A DNA stretch of 64,000 bases from Bradyrhizobium sp. NDS-1 (GTDB taxonomy: Bacteria; Pseudomonadota; Alphaproteobacteria; Rhizobiales; Xanthobacteraceae). Position numbers and translations under genes: made by a program. Positions 25,002 to 34,344 of this stretch are shown here, piece after piece. Below the pieces are notes generated by a model. That model saw nothing but the letters and a program-made list of their open reading frames with translations, had not been told where the DNA came from and did not search any database. Location of the stretch: NCBI RefSeq assembly GCF_032918005.1, contig NZ_CP136628.1, positions 7,177,501 through 7,241,500 of the forward strand, in the 5' to 3' direction. Numbering within the stretch: position 1 is the stretch's first letter; every line of letters begins with the position of its first letter.

Positions 25002-25205
25002 TCAACTCGGACGCCGGCCCCGCTCGGAAAGCACCGCTCGTGCGGCGCGTTCGGCCTCACGCGCCGAGCGGAACTGGCGGCCCTCGAGACTGTCGAACAG
25101 GCGCTCGGAAGAGAAGAAGCGGAAGCCGCGCTGGTCCCTCGTGACGATGCCGGCGGCGCGGTCGTGGATCTCGATGATGTAAGCGTTCGATTGGGCTTGG
25201 GACAT
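25002..25205 (-). CDS. Small conserved-looking hypothetical protein
   Basis: This 67-residue protein (ATG 25203-25205) reads MSQAQSNAYIIEIHDRAAGIVTRDQRGFRFFSSERLFDSLEGRQFRSAREAERAARAVL in outline: a short beta-hairpin followed by a helix. Proteins with this pattern, and many Arg residues, recur in Bradyrhizobium genomes without known function. It is convergent with the DUF6496 gene with no space between the stops. The frame is open upstream to 25514 but that part looks non-coding. Confidence 0.6.
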   Translation of the reverse strand: MSQAQSNAYIIEIHDRAAGIVTRDQRGFRFFSSERLFDSLEGRQFRSAREAERAARAVLSERGRRPS

Positions 25206-25598
25206 GACTGCTCGCTCGCCGTGGTCCCGGCGTTCCTGTTTTGAGATTTGTCGTGTGGGCTGCTGCTGGAAGGCGATCAGCAACAACAACAGGCGCCGGT
25301 AGCCGCCGAGAAACAGCGCGGCGTCATGCACGCATGCATGTCGTTCTGATTGCGCTGGTGATCGGTTCTCATATCGCGGCGTGGGCTCGAGGAGCAGTTT
25401 CGATGCTGCGACTATCGAGCGATCGGCGCGATTGGTCAATGAAATGGCTCTCCATATTTGCGATGACGGCGCTGGAGCGCTTCTCCTGCGGCAAGCACCG
25501 GCAACTGGATTCATCTCGCGATGAGTTCAACGCGGGGGCGCAGTCGTTATGATAGGATTCCAGCAGCCTACAGAACAGAAGAACCGGGAGGTCCGGCG
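25206..25598. other. Gene-free interval
   Basis: These 393 bases separate the small gene at 25002-25205 from the SDR gene. Short open frames exist on both strands but none has a start signal or recognisable product. No repeat, RNA gene or clear promoter was recognised, apart from the SDR ribosome binding site (CGGGAGGT) near the right end. Confidence 0.5.
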
Positions 25599-26330
<732 letters not shown>

Positions 26331-26356
26331 GGGGGCGAAGCGGCAATCTCCACTTT

Positions 26357-26509
26357 CCTTCTCCCCTTGTGGGAGAAGGTGGCGCGCAGCGCCGGATGAG
26401 GGGTATCTCTCCACGAACCTCGATCGCGAGAGATGCGCGAATGGAGAGATACCCCTCACCCGTCTCGCCGCTATTGCGTCGAGCCACCCTCTCCCGCAAG
26501 GGGAGAGGG
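26357..26509. repeat. Palindromic ~150-bp dispersed repeat, copy 1
   Basis: The unit is bounded by CTTCTCCCCTTGTGGGAGAAGG at the left and by a related CCCTCTCCCGCAAGGGGAGAGGG at the right, with inner blocks TGAGGGGTATCTCTCC and GGAGAGATACCCCTCA that are inverse complements. It would fold as a long hairpin. A second copy in reverse orientation lies at 34345-34494. Such elements are frequent between genes in Bradyrhizobium and Rhodopseudomonas. It directly follows the last gene of the phn core block. Confidence 0.8.
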
Positions 26510-26517
26510 TAAGGCAA

Positions 26518-27129
26518 TCACCACATCGTAGCGGCTGCGCGTTCCGGCCAGATCCGATCATATTCGTCGCCGCCGACCTTGTTGTCGCTCATCTCGGCGA
26601 GGATCTGGCCGGGCGTCGGCAGGGCCTTCGGATCAACCCGTTTGTCGGGATTCCAGAGGTCGGAGCGCACGATGGCGCGGGCGCACTGGAAGTAGATCTC
26701 GTCGACCTTCATCACCATGACGCTGCGCGGCGCCTTGCCTTCCACCTTGAACGAGGCCAGCAGCTCGGGATCGATGGAGAGATGGGCGCGGCCGTTGACG
26801 CGAACCGCATTGCCCGAGCCGGGGATCAGGAACATCAGCGACACCCTGGGATCGCGCACGATGTTGCGCAGGGAATCGACGCGGTTGTTGCCGCGGCGGT
26901 CCGGCAGCATCAGCGTCTTGGGGTCATGGATCCGGACGAAGCCGGGCAAATCGCCGCGCGGCGAGCAGTCGATGCCTTCAGGGCCGATGGTGGCGAGCGC
27001 CGCGAACGGCGCCTTCTCGAGGAAGACCCGATAGAGCGGCGTGACATGGTCGGCGACTTTCACGGTCGAGGCGTCGTTGGTGACGCCGTAGATGGCCTCG
27101 AGCTGAGCGACCGTTTCGATCACCGACAT
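26518..27129 (-). CDS. Pyridoxamine 5'-phosphate oxidase-family FMN protein
   Basis: This 203-residue PPOX-fold protein starts at ATG 27127-27129 behind AGGAGA. Recognisable parts are APFAALATIGPEGIDCSPRGD (FMN-binding strands), LMLPDRRGNNRVDSLRNIVRDPRVSLMFLIPGSGNAVRVNGRA and the C-terminal cysteine-containing CARAIVRSDLWNP. This matches the MSMEG_1061-type FMN-dependent subgroup rather than PdxH. The gene lies 22 bases after phnN on the same strand and may be the tail of the phn transcript, although no role in phosphonate use is known. Confidence 0.85.
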   Translation of the reverse strand: MSVIETVAQLEAIYGVTNDASTVKVADHVTPLYRVFLEKAPFAALATIGPEGIDCSPRGDLPGFVRIHDPKTLMLPDRRGNNRVDSLRNIVRDPRVSLMFLIPGSGNAVRVNGRAHLSIDPELLASFKVEGKAPRSVMVMKVDEIYFQCARAIVRSDLWNPDKRVDPKALPTPGQILAEMSDNKVGGDEYDRIWPERAAATMW

Positions 27130-27151
27130 TCCGTTCTCCTGGTTGTACCGG

Positions 27152-27748
27152 CTATTCCTGCCAACCGTCATTCCTGATCACGCGCAGGAGCTGGCGGCCG
27201 TGATAGTCCGCGCTGCCGGCGTTGAGGATGGTGACATCGGCAGGCGCCGAGGCCTCATCGACGCTGCGGGCGAGGCGTTCGGCGATGTTGCCGTCGCTGT
27301 GCCGCGCACGCGCGGCAAGCCGCTGCGCCAGCACATCCGGCGGTGCCGTGATCGCGACCACCACGACATTCGCATAGGTCTGGCGCAGTGCGCCGATCAC
27401 CGTACGCGAGACGTTGGCGACGACCGTGCGTCCGGCACGGATATCGTCGTTGATCCCAGTCGACAAGGCGTAGGAATGCCCATGCGCCTCCCAATGCACC
27501 GCGAAATCGCCGTGCTCGCGCGCTTGGCGGAATTCGTCCGATGTCGCCGCGATGTTGTCCTCGTCGGCGGAAGATTCGCGCGTCACGACACGGCGCGGAA
27601 AGACGACGCGGTGGTCATCGACGCACGCTGCCCGCGCCAGCCGCAGCAGCGTGTCCTTGCCGGCGCCGCTGGGACCGACCACGAGCACGAGCCGCCCGGG
27701 TCCGATCCCGCCTGCTGCGCCCTGCGCCATGGCCGCGGTCTCGCTCAT
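27152..27748 (-). CDS. phnN: Ribose 1,5-bisphosphate phosphokinase
   Basis: This 198-residue P-loop kinase related to guanylate kinase has VLVVGPSGAGKDTLLRLARA (Walker A near 21-29), VFPRRVVTRESSADEDN (acceptor region) and VVVVAITAPPDVLAQRLAARAR. PhnN phosphorylates ribose 1,5-bisphosphate to PRPP, the last step of the C-P lyase pathway. It overlaps phnM by 4 bases. Confidence 0.93.
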   Translation of the reverse strand: MSETAAMAQGAAGGIGPGRLVLVVGPSGAGKDTLLRLARAACVDDHRVVFPRRVVTRESSADEDNIAATSDEFRQAREHGDFAVHWEAHGHSYALSTGINDDIRAGRTVVANVSRTVIGALRQTYANVVVVAITAPPDVLAQRLAARARHSDGNIAERLARSVDEASAPADVTILNAGSADYHGRQLLRVIRNDGWQE

Positions 27749-28905
27749 GCGACGCGGCTGCCTTCGCGCCAGACGCTGCGGACGACCGGAACGTGGCCTG
27801 CTACATGCACGCGAATGAGGTCGGCGCGCTTGCCGATCGCGATCTCGCCGCGGTCGGTGAGGCCAACCGCCTCGGCCGGCGCCTTCGTCACCGTCCGGAT
27901 CGCCGCCGGAAGGCTGATCGCGGGCACATGCTCGGGCAGTTGCAGCGCGCCCATCAAGAGGCTGGACGGGATGTAATCCGAGGACAGGATGTCGAGCAGG
28001 CCCTCGCGGGCCAGATCGACCGCGGCGATGTTGCCGGAATGCGAGCCGCCGCGCACGACGTTGGGCGCGCCCATGAGGATGTCGATGCCGGCCTCGTGCA
28101 GGCCGCGCGCGGCCTGCAGCGTGGTCGGGAACTCCGCCACGGCGACGCCGTCGCGCACTGCGTCCGCGACGTTCTCGTCGGTGGTGTCGTCATGGCTTGC
28201 GAGCGGGATCCTGTAGGCTTGCGCCAGCGCCACGATCTCGCGCATGTTGGTGGCGGCATAGGCCTTCTGGTACTCGAAACGCTTGGCGAACAGCTCGTCG
28301 AGCTCGGCATCGGTCTTGCCACCGCCCTTGCCGCGATAATAGTCGCGCAACTTGACCTCGTCGCGGAACTGGCGCTGGCCGGGGGTATGATCCATCAGCG
28401 ACATCAGCTTGACGTCGGGGCGGTCGATCAGCTCCCTGGCCTCCTCGACCACGCTCGGCATCGGGATTTCGCAGCGCAGATGCAGGAAGTGGTCGGCGCG
28501 CAGCAAGTCGCCGTCACGCGCGGTCGTGATCGCGGCGGCGAGCACGCCGGCGCGACCATCGACCTCCTCGGCGCCGTCCTCGCGCCAGACACGCAGCGAA
28601 TCGAACACCGTGGTGATGCCCGAGGTCGCGAGCTGGCCGTCATAGGAGATGACGGCGGCGACCGGATTCCAGAACACTTTCGGGCGCGGCACGTAATGGG
28701 CTTCGAGATGGTCGGTGTGGAGCTCGATCAGGCCTGGCATGATCAGGTCGCCGCCGGCATCCTCCGCACCTGCTGGCGCCCGGCCCTCGCCGATCTCGGC
28801 AATGCGGCCATTGGCAAGGGCGAGCCAGCCTTGCTCGATCACCCGGTCGGCCAGCACGATCCTGGCATTGGCGATCACGATGTCCTTCGGGGCGTTCATG
28901 TCCAT
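27745..28905 (-). CDS. phnM: Alpha-D-ribose 1-methylphosphonate 5-triphosphate diphosphatase (copy 1)
   Basis: This 386-residue amidohydrolase-superfamily enzyme has PGLIELHTDHLEAHYVPRP (metal motif H-x-D), ISYDGQLATSGITTVFDSL, MDHTPGQRQF, IPLASHDDTTDENV and the late [14 protein letters not shown]. PhnM removes pyrophosphate from the triphosphate formed by PhnGHIL, giving the substrate of PhnJ. It sits in its normal place between phnL and phnN with tight spacing. A second, more distant phnM is at 38979-40175. Confidence 0.93.
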   Translation of the reverse strand: MDMNAPKDIVIANARIVLADRVIEQGWLALANGRIAEIGEGRAPAGAEDAGGDLIMPGLIELHTDHLEAHYVPRPKVFWNPVAAVISYDGQLATSGITTVFDSLRVWREDGAEEVDGRAGVLAAAITTARDGDLLRADHFLHLRCEIPMPSVVEEARELIDRPDVKLMSLMDHTPGQRQFRDEVKLRDYYRGKGGGKTDAELDELFAKRFEYQKAYAATNMREIVALAQAYRIPLASHDDTTDENVADAVRDGVAVAEFPTTLQAARGLHEAGIDILMGAPNVVRGGSHSGNIAAVDLAREGLLDILSSDYIPSSLLMGALQLPEHVPAISLPAAIRTVTKAPAEAVGLTDRGEIAIGKRADLIRVHVAGHVPVVRSVWREGSRVA

Positions 28906-28910
28906 GTCCT

Positions 28911-29621
28911 TCAGGCAGCGGCGGCAAAGCTGGTGACGTCGACGATACGGTCGGCAATCAAATGGCGGATTTCGTCGTCATGGACAATGGCGACCATGGC
29001 GACGCCCTGGCGCTTCTTTTCAGTGACCAGCTCGACCACCACAGCGCGGTTGGCGGCATCGAGCGAGGCGGTGGGCTCGTCGAGCAGAAGGATCGGCAGG
29101 TCCGAGATAAAGCCGCGCGCGATGTTGACGCGCTGCTGCTCGCCGCCGGAGAAGGTCGCGGGCGGAAGCTGCCACAGGCGCTCCGGAATATTGAGACGGT
29201 GCAACAACTCGCTGGCGCGGGCTTGCGCATCGGCGCGGGCCATGCCGTTCACGATCAACGGCTCGGCGACCACGTCGATGGTCGCAACGCGCGGCACTGC
29301 CCGCAGGAACTGGCTGACATAGCCGATGGTGGAACGGCGAATGTTGAGCACCTGCCGCGGCTCCGCGCTGGCGAGATCGATCAGCGCACCGCGATGGCGG
29401 ATGCCAATGCGCCCCGAATCACAGCGGTAATTGCCGAAGATCATCTTCAGGATCGACGATTTTCCGGCGCCCGATGGCCCCGAGAGCACCACGCACTCGC
29501 CGGGATTGACCTGGAAGGTCACGCCGCTGACGACCGGCAGCTCGATGCCGCCCTGCAGGTGCATCGTGAAGGTCTTGTTGGCGTCAGCGATTTCGATCAT
29601 TGCGGTCATCTGTGAGCTCAT
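28911..29621 (-). CDS. phnL: C-P lyase ABC-type subunit PhnL
   Basis: This 236-residue ABC-type ATPase has Walker A GPSGAGKSS, FSGGEQQRVNIARG signature and LLLDEPTAS Walker B. PhnL works with PhnG, PhnH and PhnI in attaching the phosphonate to ATP-derived ribose; it is not a transporter. The start at 29621 overlaps the phnK stop by 4 bases. Confidence 0.93.
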   Translation of the reverse strand: MSSQMTAMIEIADANKTFTMHLQGGIELPVVSGVTFQVNPGECVVLSGPSGAGKSSILKMIFGNYRCDSGRIGIRHRGALIDLASAEPRQVLNIRRSTIGYVSQFLRAVPRVATIDVVAEPLIVNGMARADAQARASELLHRLNIPERLWQLPPATFSGGEQQRVNIARGFISDLPILLLDEPTASLDAANRAVVVELVTEKKRQGVAMVAIVHDDEIRHLIADRIVDVTSFAAAA

Positions 29622-30415
29622 GGCGGCAGAATCGAGGAGACGAGGAGTTGCGTATAGGGCTCGCGGGGATCGTCGAGCACCTGGTCGGTCAGACCGGTCT
29701 CGATGACCCGGCCGCCCTTCATCACCATCACGCGGTGCGACAACAGGCGCGCGACCGCGAGATCGTGGGTGACGATGATGACGGCCAGATGCAGCTCGGC
29801 GACGAGGCTGCGCACGAGGTCGAGCAGGCGGGCCTGCACTGAGACGTCAAGCCCGCCGGTCGGCTCGTCCATGAACACCAGCCGCGGCTCGGTGACGAGG
29901 TTGCGGGCGATCTGGAGGCGCTGGCGCATGCCGCCGGAATAAGTCCGCGGCGCATCGTCGATGCGGGCGATGTCGATCTCGACACGCGTGAGCCAGTCGG
30001 ATGCGGTGTCGCGGATGCGACCATAGTGATTCCAGCCCACCGCCATCAGCCGCTCGCCGACATTGGCTCCGGCCGACACCGCCATGCGCAGGCCCTGCGC
30101 GGGATCCTGATGCACGAATCCCCAATCGGTGCGGAACAGAAAGCGCCGCTCGGCCTCGCCGAGCGTGGCGAGATCGCGAGCGACCCCGTCCCGCATCCGA
30201 TAGGACACATGCCCGCCGCTGGCCGCGAGCTGGCCCGACAGCAGCTGCAGCAGCGTCGACTTGCCCGAACCGGACTCGCCGACGATTGCCAGCACCTCGC
30301 CGGGATAGAGCGCGAACGACACGTCGCGGCACGCGGCGATGCGGCCGAAGGACTTGCTGAGAGATGTCGCGACCAGCAGCGGCTGGTCGCTTTCAAGGGC
30401 ATCGAGATCAGCCAT
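29618..30415 (-). CDS. phnK: C-P lyase ABC-type subunit PhnK
   Basis: This 265-residue ABC-type ATPase starts at ATG 30413-30415 inside the end of phnJ (8-base overlap). Motifs are GESGSGKST, YSGGMRQRLQIARNL and LVFMDEPTGG. PhnK binds the PhnGHIJ core and is thought to drive its conformational cycle. The open frame extends upstream to 30688, but that part is the phnJ gene read in another frame. Confidence 0.93.
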   Translation of the reverse strand: MADLDALESDQPLLVATSLSKSFGRIAACRDVSFALYPGEVLAIVGESGSGKSTLLQLLSGQLAASGGHVSYRMRDGVARDLATLGEAERRFLFRTDWGFVHQDPAQGLRMAVSAGANVGERLMAVGWNHYGRIRDTASDWLTRVEIDIARIDDAPRTYSGGMRQRLQIARNLVTEPRLVFMDEPTGGLDVSVQARLLDLVRSLVAELHLAVIIVTHDLAVARLLSHRVMVMKGGRVIETGLTDQVLDDPREPYTQLLVSSILPP

Positions 30416-31298
30416 GTGCGCCCGCCTTCTCCTTGTACGGCGCAGCGCTGAGGCTGCCGTGATGGCCAGCGGCCTGACGGCCCTCGCAATAATCGGTGTC
30501 CGAGCAGACGAACATGCGGCTGCCCTTGTCGTCGGTGACGATCTCGTCGAGATAGGAATTCTCCGCGCCGCACAGCGCGCAGGGCGCGTTGAAGCGGTAA
30601 GGCTCGAACGGGTGATCCTCGAAATCGAGTGACACCACCTTCGTGTAGGGCGGGATCGCGTAGATGCGCTTCTCGCGGCCGGCGCCAAAGAGTTGCAGCG
30701 CCGGGCAATTATCCATCTTGGGATTGTCGAATTTCGGCGTCGGCGACGGGTCCATGACGTAGCGCGCGTTCACCTTTACCGGATAGGCATAGGCGGTGGC
30801 GATGTGGCCGAAGCGGGCGATGTCCTCATAGAGCTTCACATGCATCAGGCCGTATTCGGCGAGCGCGTGCATGCGCCGCGTCTCGGTCTCGCGCGGCTCG
30901 AGGAAGCGCAGCGGCTCCGGGATCGGCACCTGATAGACCAGCACCTGATTCTCATGCAGCGCCGTCTCCGGGATGCGGTGGCGCGTCTGGATCACGGTCG
31001 CCTCCTCCGTCGCCGTCGTGGTGGCGACGCCCGCGGTCTTGGCAAAGAACTTGCGGATCGAGATCGCGTTGGTGGTGTCGTCGGACCCCTGGTCGATCAC
31101 CTTCAGCACGTCCTGTGGACCGAGGATCGCGGCGGTGACCTGGACGCCGCCCGTGCCCCAGCCATAGGGCATCGGCATTTCGCGGCTGGCGAACGGCACC
31201 TGATAGCCGGGAATGGCGATCGCCTTCAGGATAGCGCGGCGGATCATCCGCTTGGTCTGCTCGTCGAGATAGGCAAAGTTGTAGGCGGGCGCGTTCAT
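30408..31298 (-). CDS. phnJ: C-P lyase catalytic radical-SAM subunit PhnJ
   Basis: This 296-residue protein uses a [4Fe-4S] cluster and a protein radical to break the carbon-phosphorus bond, giving methane (or another alkane) and ribose 1,2-cyclic phosphate 5-phosphate. Cys240, Cys243, Cys265 and Cys271 match the E. coli quartet 241/244/266/272 with a shift of one, and Gly31 in AIPGYQVPF matches the radical-bearing Gly32. The protein should therefore be active. Start at ATG 31296-31298 overlaps the phnI stop (ATGA); the longer open frame is an artefact. Confidence 0.96.
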   Translation of the reverse strand: MNAPAYNFAYLDEQTKRMIRRAILKAIAIPGYQVPFASREMPMPYGWGTGGVQVTAAILGPQDVLKVIDQGSDDTTNAISIRKFFAKTAGVATTTATEEATVIQTRHRIPETALHENQVLVYQVPIPEPLRFLEPRETETRRMHALAEYGLMHVKLYEDIARFGHIATAYAYPVKVNARYVMDPSPTPKFDNPKMDNCPALQLFGAGREKRIYAIPPYTKVVSLDFEDHPFEPYRFNAPCALCGAENSYLDEIVTDDKGSRMFVCSDTDYCEGRQAAGHHGSLSAAPYKEKAGAHG

Positions 31299-32398
31299 TC
31301 CGCGGCTTCCTTCATGGCATCGGGCGCCTGGGCATCCGCGAACTCCTGACGCAGCTTGCGCAAGAGGCCGAGCTCGGACTGGAAATCGACGTAGTGCGGC
31401 AGCTTCAGATGCTCGACGAAGCCGGTCGCCTGGACGTTGTCCGAATGCGACATCACGAATTCCTCGTCCTGCGCCGGCGCACGCACCTCCTCGCCTAGCT
31501 CGCGGGCGCGAAGTGCGCGATCGACCAGCGCCATCGACATGGTCTTGCGCTCGCTCTGGCCGAAGGCGAGGCCATAACCGCGGGTGAAGCACGGCGCTTC
31601 CGTCGCAGAGCCCTTGAACTGATTGACCATCTGGCACTCGGTGAGTTCGATCGAGCCCAGCGGCACGGCGAATCCGGCGTCCTCCGCGACAAAGTCCACC
31701 TCGACCTCGCCGAAGCGGATCTCGCCTGCGAAGGGATGGTTGCGGCCATAGCCGCGCTGGGTGGAATAGCCCATCGCCAGCAAGAAGCCTTCGTCGCCGC
31801 GCGCGAGGTTTTGCAGGCGCAGGTCACGGTCCGCCGGAAAATTCAGCGGCTCGCGGGTGAGATCGCCGACGCTGGCGCCGTCTTCGGCCTGCGGCGAGGA
31901 TTCGATCAGCCCGTCGCGGCCGAGAATGTCGGTCACGCGCGGCGTTGGCGCCGTCGACGCCTCAGCAGTCGCCGGCGCCTCCGGCACAAAACCTTGCGCG
32001 AGCGAGGGATCGAGCAGGCGGTGGGTATAGTCGAAGGTCGGCCCGAGGATCTGGCCGCCCGGAATGTCCTTGAAGGTCGAGGACACCCGCCGCTGCACCC
32101 GCATCGCGCCGGTGTCGACCGGCTCGCTCGCGCCGAACCGCGGCATCGTGGCGCGGAAGGCGCGGACCAGGAAGATCGCCTCGATCAGATCGCCGCGTGC
32201 CTGCTTGATCGCAAGCGAGGCGAGCTCACGGTCGTAGAGCGAGCCTTCGCTCATGACGCGGTCGACGGCCAGCCCAAGCTGCCCCGAGATCTGGTCGAGC
32301 GTGACCTCCGGAACGGCTTGGTCGCCGCGCCGCACATTGGCGAGCAGGCGGTGGGCGTTCTCAATGGCGCGTTCGCCGCCTTTGACTGCGACATACAT
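31295..32398 (-). CDS. phnI: C-P lyase core subunit PhnI
   Basis: This 367-residue PhnI starts MYVAVKGGERAIENAHRLLA, the near-universal start of the family, and has the conserved QARGDLIEAIFLVRAFR and GYSTQRGYGRNHPFAGEIR blocks. PhnI cleaves the adenine from ATP and, with PhnG, H and L, makes alpha-D-ribose 1-methylphosphonate 5-triphosphate. The stop overlaps the phnJ start by 4 bases; phnH ends 3 bases upstream. Confidence 0.95.
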   Translation of the reverse strand: MYVAVKGGERAIENAHRLLANVRRGDQAVPEVTLDQISGQLGLAVDRVMSEGSLYDRELASLAIKQARGDLIEAIFLVRAFRATMPRFGASEPVDTGAMRVQRRVSSTFKDIPGGQILGPTFDYTHRLLDPSLAQGFVPEAPATAEASTAPTPRVTDILGRDGLIESSPQAEDGASVGDLTREPLNFPADRDLRLQNLARGDEGFLLAMGYSTQRGYGRNHPFAGEIRFGEVEVDFVAEDAGFAVPLGSIELTECQMVNQFKGSATEAPCFTRGYGLAFGQSERKTMSMALVDRALRARELGEEVRAPAQDEEFVMSHSDNVQATGFVEHLKLPHYVDFQSELGLLRKLRQEFADAQAPDAMKEAAE

Positions 32399-32401
32399 GC
32401 T

Positions 32402-33010
32402 TTAGCTTCCCTTGCTCACGACGCGCGTGGTGCGGGGGATCGCCACCAATGCGTCATCGGCGACCAGCACGACATCGATGCCGCGCGGAAACAGCGCCTC
32501 GTTGACATGCAGGCGCTCGAACAGATCGAACGGCTTGATCGAGGCCTGGAGCGTCGCGGCGCCGTCGATCCCCGGACCTCGCAGCTCGAAGCTGCGTCCC
32601 GAGCCCAGATGATCGACCTGGATGATCAATGTGGTCGACCGATCCGGATATTCGCTGGTGCCGAGCGCGAAGCATTCGAGCGGCGGAAGCTCCGCGCCAT
32701 CGCTGATCAGCGCGAAGCTTGCGATCGAGGAATCCTGCACCACCGGCGCGCCGGTGTGGAATTTCAGCCATTTCACCAAATCCGAGCTCTCCGCCATGCG
32801 CGCATCGAGCCAGAGCGGCGTATCATGGTCGAACAGCGTCAGCGCGATCGCGGCGGTGCCGCGCATCATCCTGTCGGGCGCCCCCGCTCCCGGCACGATG
32901 CGCCGGACCGAGCCGGGCCGCGCCATCGCGTCCATCACCGAGCGAAAAGTCGATTGCGCCGATAGCACCTTGTCGACGAAACCCGGCGGCAGTTCCGCAA
33001 TCGTGGTCAT
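32402..33010 (-). CDS. phnH: C-P lyase core subunit PhnH
   Basis: This 202-residue protein starts at ATG 33008-33010 with GGTGAGA ahead. It has the family opening PGFVDKVLSAQSTFRSVMDAMARPG and later LTLFDHDTPLWLD, HTGAPV and a C-terminal FPRGIDVVLVADDALVAIPRTTRV. PhnH is a dimeric PLP-transferase-fold protein without PLP that assembles into the PhnGHIJ core. Four bases separate it from phnG. Confidence 0.93.
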   Translation of the reverse strand: MTTIAELPPGFVDKVLSAQSTFRSVMDAMARPGSVRRIVPGAGAPDRMMRGTAAIALTLFDHDTPLWLDARMAESSDLVKWLKFHTGAPVVQDSSIASFALISDGAELPPLECFALGTSEYPDRSTTLIIQVDHLGSGRSFELRGPGIDGAATLQASIKPFDLFERLHVNEALFPRGIDVVLVADDALVAIPRTTRVVSKGS

Positions 33011-33014
33011 GATC

Positions 33015-33482
33015 TCACCCCTCACCGCGCACCATGGTGTAGAAATCAACCTTCGTCGCGGCGGTCTCGGCCGCCGCCTGCTTGCGGCGAATCATAAGCT
33101 GCTCGCGCAACGGCGCGATAACGTCCCGTTCGACCGCTCTGCCGAAATCCCTGGACTGCACCAGCGCATCGCACAGGGCGATCAGCCGCGCCTTCTCACC
33201 GTCCCGCCCGAGCGTGTAGCCGAAGCCGACCTCGCCGCTTGCAAGCCGGACCGCCGCGCGCGAGACCGTGGCTTCGCCGAGATTGAAGGGCGCGCCGTCG
33301 CCGCCGGCCCGGCCACGCAGCATGACGACGCCGTTTTCGGGGGCGCGCAGATCCTGATGGGCCGGCAGAGCCGAGTTCAAGCCCAAGTCGCGGAGGCGGG
33401 CGGCGATCTCGCCCGCCTCCGCGTGCGCCAGCACGGCCATGGCGGCCTTGCGCTGGGCTTTCTGGTCGTTGTGCTGCGTCAC
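33015..33482 (-). CDS. phnG: C-P lyase core subunit PhnG
   Basis: This 155-residue protein starts at GTG 33480-33482 (VTQHNDQKAQR). The body has the PhnG pattern RKAAMAVLAHAEAGEIAARL, VMLRGRAGGDGAPFNLGEATVSRAAVRL and GFGYTLGRDGEKARLIALCDAL. The open frame runs upstream to 33701, but translating it would read through the PhnF palindrome and Pho box, so the GTG is the better start. First gene of the phnGHIJKLMN operon. Confidence 0.92.
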   Translation of the reverse strand: MTQHNDQKAQRKAAMAVLAHAEAGEIAARLRDLGLNSALPAHQDLRAPENGVVMLRGRAGGDGAPFNLGEATVSRAAVRLASGEVGFGYTLGRDGEKARLIALCDALVQSRDFGRAVERDVIAPLREQLMIRRKQAAAETAATKVDFYTMVRGEG

Positions 33483-33506
33483 CGATTCACCGAACTTGCC
33501 GATTCT

Positions 33507-33532
33507 AAGTTGTCTATGATAATAGACAACTT
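33507..33532. promoter_or_regulatory. Perfect 26-bp palindrome, likely PhnF operator
   Basis: AAGTTGTCTAT (33507-33517) and ATAGACAACTT (33522-33532) are exact inverse complements around GATA. The palindrome lies between the divergent phnG and phnF genes, just downstream of the putative phnG -10 region and 66 bases before phnF. GntR/HutC-type regulators bind palindromes with this TNGT...ACNA pattern. Confidence 0.75.
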
Positions 33533-33546
33533 CATAAGTGAGCGCC

Positions 33547-33575
33547 ATGACTGTTTCGTGACAAAACCGTGATTT
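33547..33575 (-). promoter_or_regulatory. Pho box of the phnG operon
   Basis: Read on the minus strand this is AAATCAC-GGTT-TTGTCAC-GAAA-CAGTCAT: three 7-base units with 4-base spacers, the 11-base period expected of PhoB binding (consensus CTGTCAT repeats). TATGAA follows about 10 bases later as a possible -10, then the PhnF palindrome. The order Pho box, -10, operator suggests PhoB activation blocked by PhnF. Confidence 0.65.
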
Positions 33576-33597
33576 CTGGGCTAGGCTGACCGGCGAT

Positions 33598-34329
33598 ATG
33601 AGCATGCAAGACACTGCGTCGTCGGGCGTTGCGCTGTGGCGCCTCGTTGCCGACGGCATCGAGCGCGGCATCGCCGACGGCCGCTTTGCGGCCGGCGACA
33701 AATTGCCGGGCGAGATGGAGATCGCCGAAACCTATCGCGTCAACCGCCACACCGTGCGGCGCGCGCTGGCGGCCCTTGCCGAGCGCGGCCTGGTGCGGGC
33801 CGAGCGCGGCAGCGGAACCTATGTCGAGGCGCAGAAGCTCGCCTATCCCTTGCGTTCGCGTACCCGCTTTTCCGAGATCGTCGGCGCCGAGGGGCGCGAA
33901 CCGCATGGCCGGCTGATCGAGGCAACGGAGGACGTCGCGACGCGCGAGCTGGCGCGGGAGCTCGGATTGAAGACCGGCGCGCCCTTGGTGCGGATCGAGG
34001 CCATCCGCCTCGCCGATCGCACGCCGATCTGCGTCTCGACCACCTGGCTGTCGGCCGTGCTGTTTCCCGACGCGGGCGCCGTGTTCGCCGCGACGCGCTC
34101 GATGACGAAACTGCTCGAACATTTCGGCGTGCGCGACTATCGCCGCGGCGCGACCCGGATCACCGCCGGCATCGTGGACGCGACCGATGCGGCCCGGCTC
34201 GATCTCGCGCTGGGACGCCCGATCCTGGTGGTCGACGCGACCGACCACGATCTGGCCGGCAAGCCGCTGATGACCAAGCATTCGCGCTTCGCCGCGGAGC
34301 GGGTGGAGTTTCTGGTGGAGAACGGCTGA
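33598..34329 (+). CDS. phnF: GntR (HutC/UTRA) regulator of phosphonate genes
   Basis: This 243-residue regulator has an N-terminal GntR winged helix (ALWRLVADGIERGIADGRFAAGDKLPGEMEIAETYRVNRHTVRRALAALAERGLV) and a C-terminal UTRA ligand domain from about residue 90. PhnF is a repressor known to control phn genes in several bacteria. The gene is divergent from phnG with the perfect palindrome in between, and is convergent with phnE2 across a palindromic repeat. Confidence 0.93.
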   Translation: MSMQDTASSGVALWRLVADGIERGIADGRFAAGDKLPGEMEIAETYRVNRHTVRRALAALAERGLVRAERGSGTYVEAQKLAYPLRSRTRFSEIVGAEGREPHGRLIEATEDVATRELARELGLKTGAPLVRIEAIRLADRTPICVSTTWLSAVLFPDAGAVFAATRSMTKLLEHFGVRDYRRGATRITAGIVDATDAARLDLALGRPILVVDATDHDLAGKPLMTKHSRFAAERVEFLVENG

Positions 34330-34344
34330 CGTGACCGCTTCTTC

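Noticed and set aside
27541..29322. 593-codon plus-strand frame opposite phnN, phnM and phnL
   Set aside because: The three minus-strand genes are complete and overlap as in other phn operons; the opposing frame has no recognisable product.
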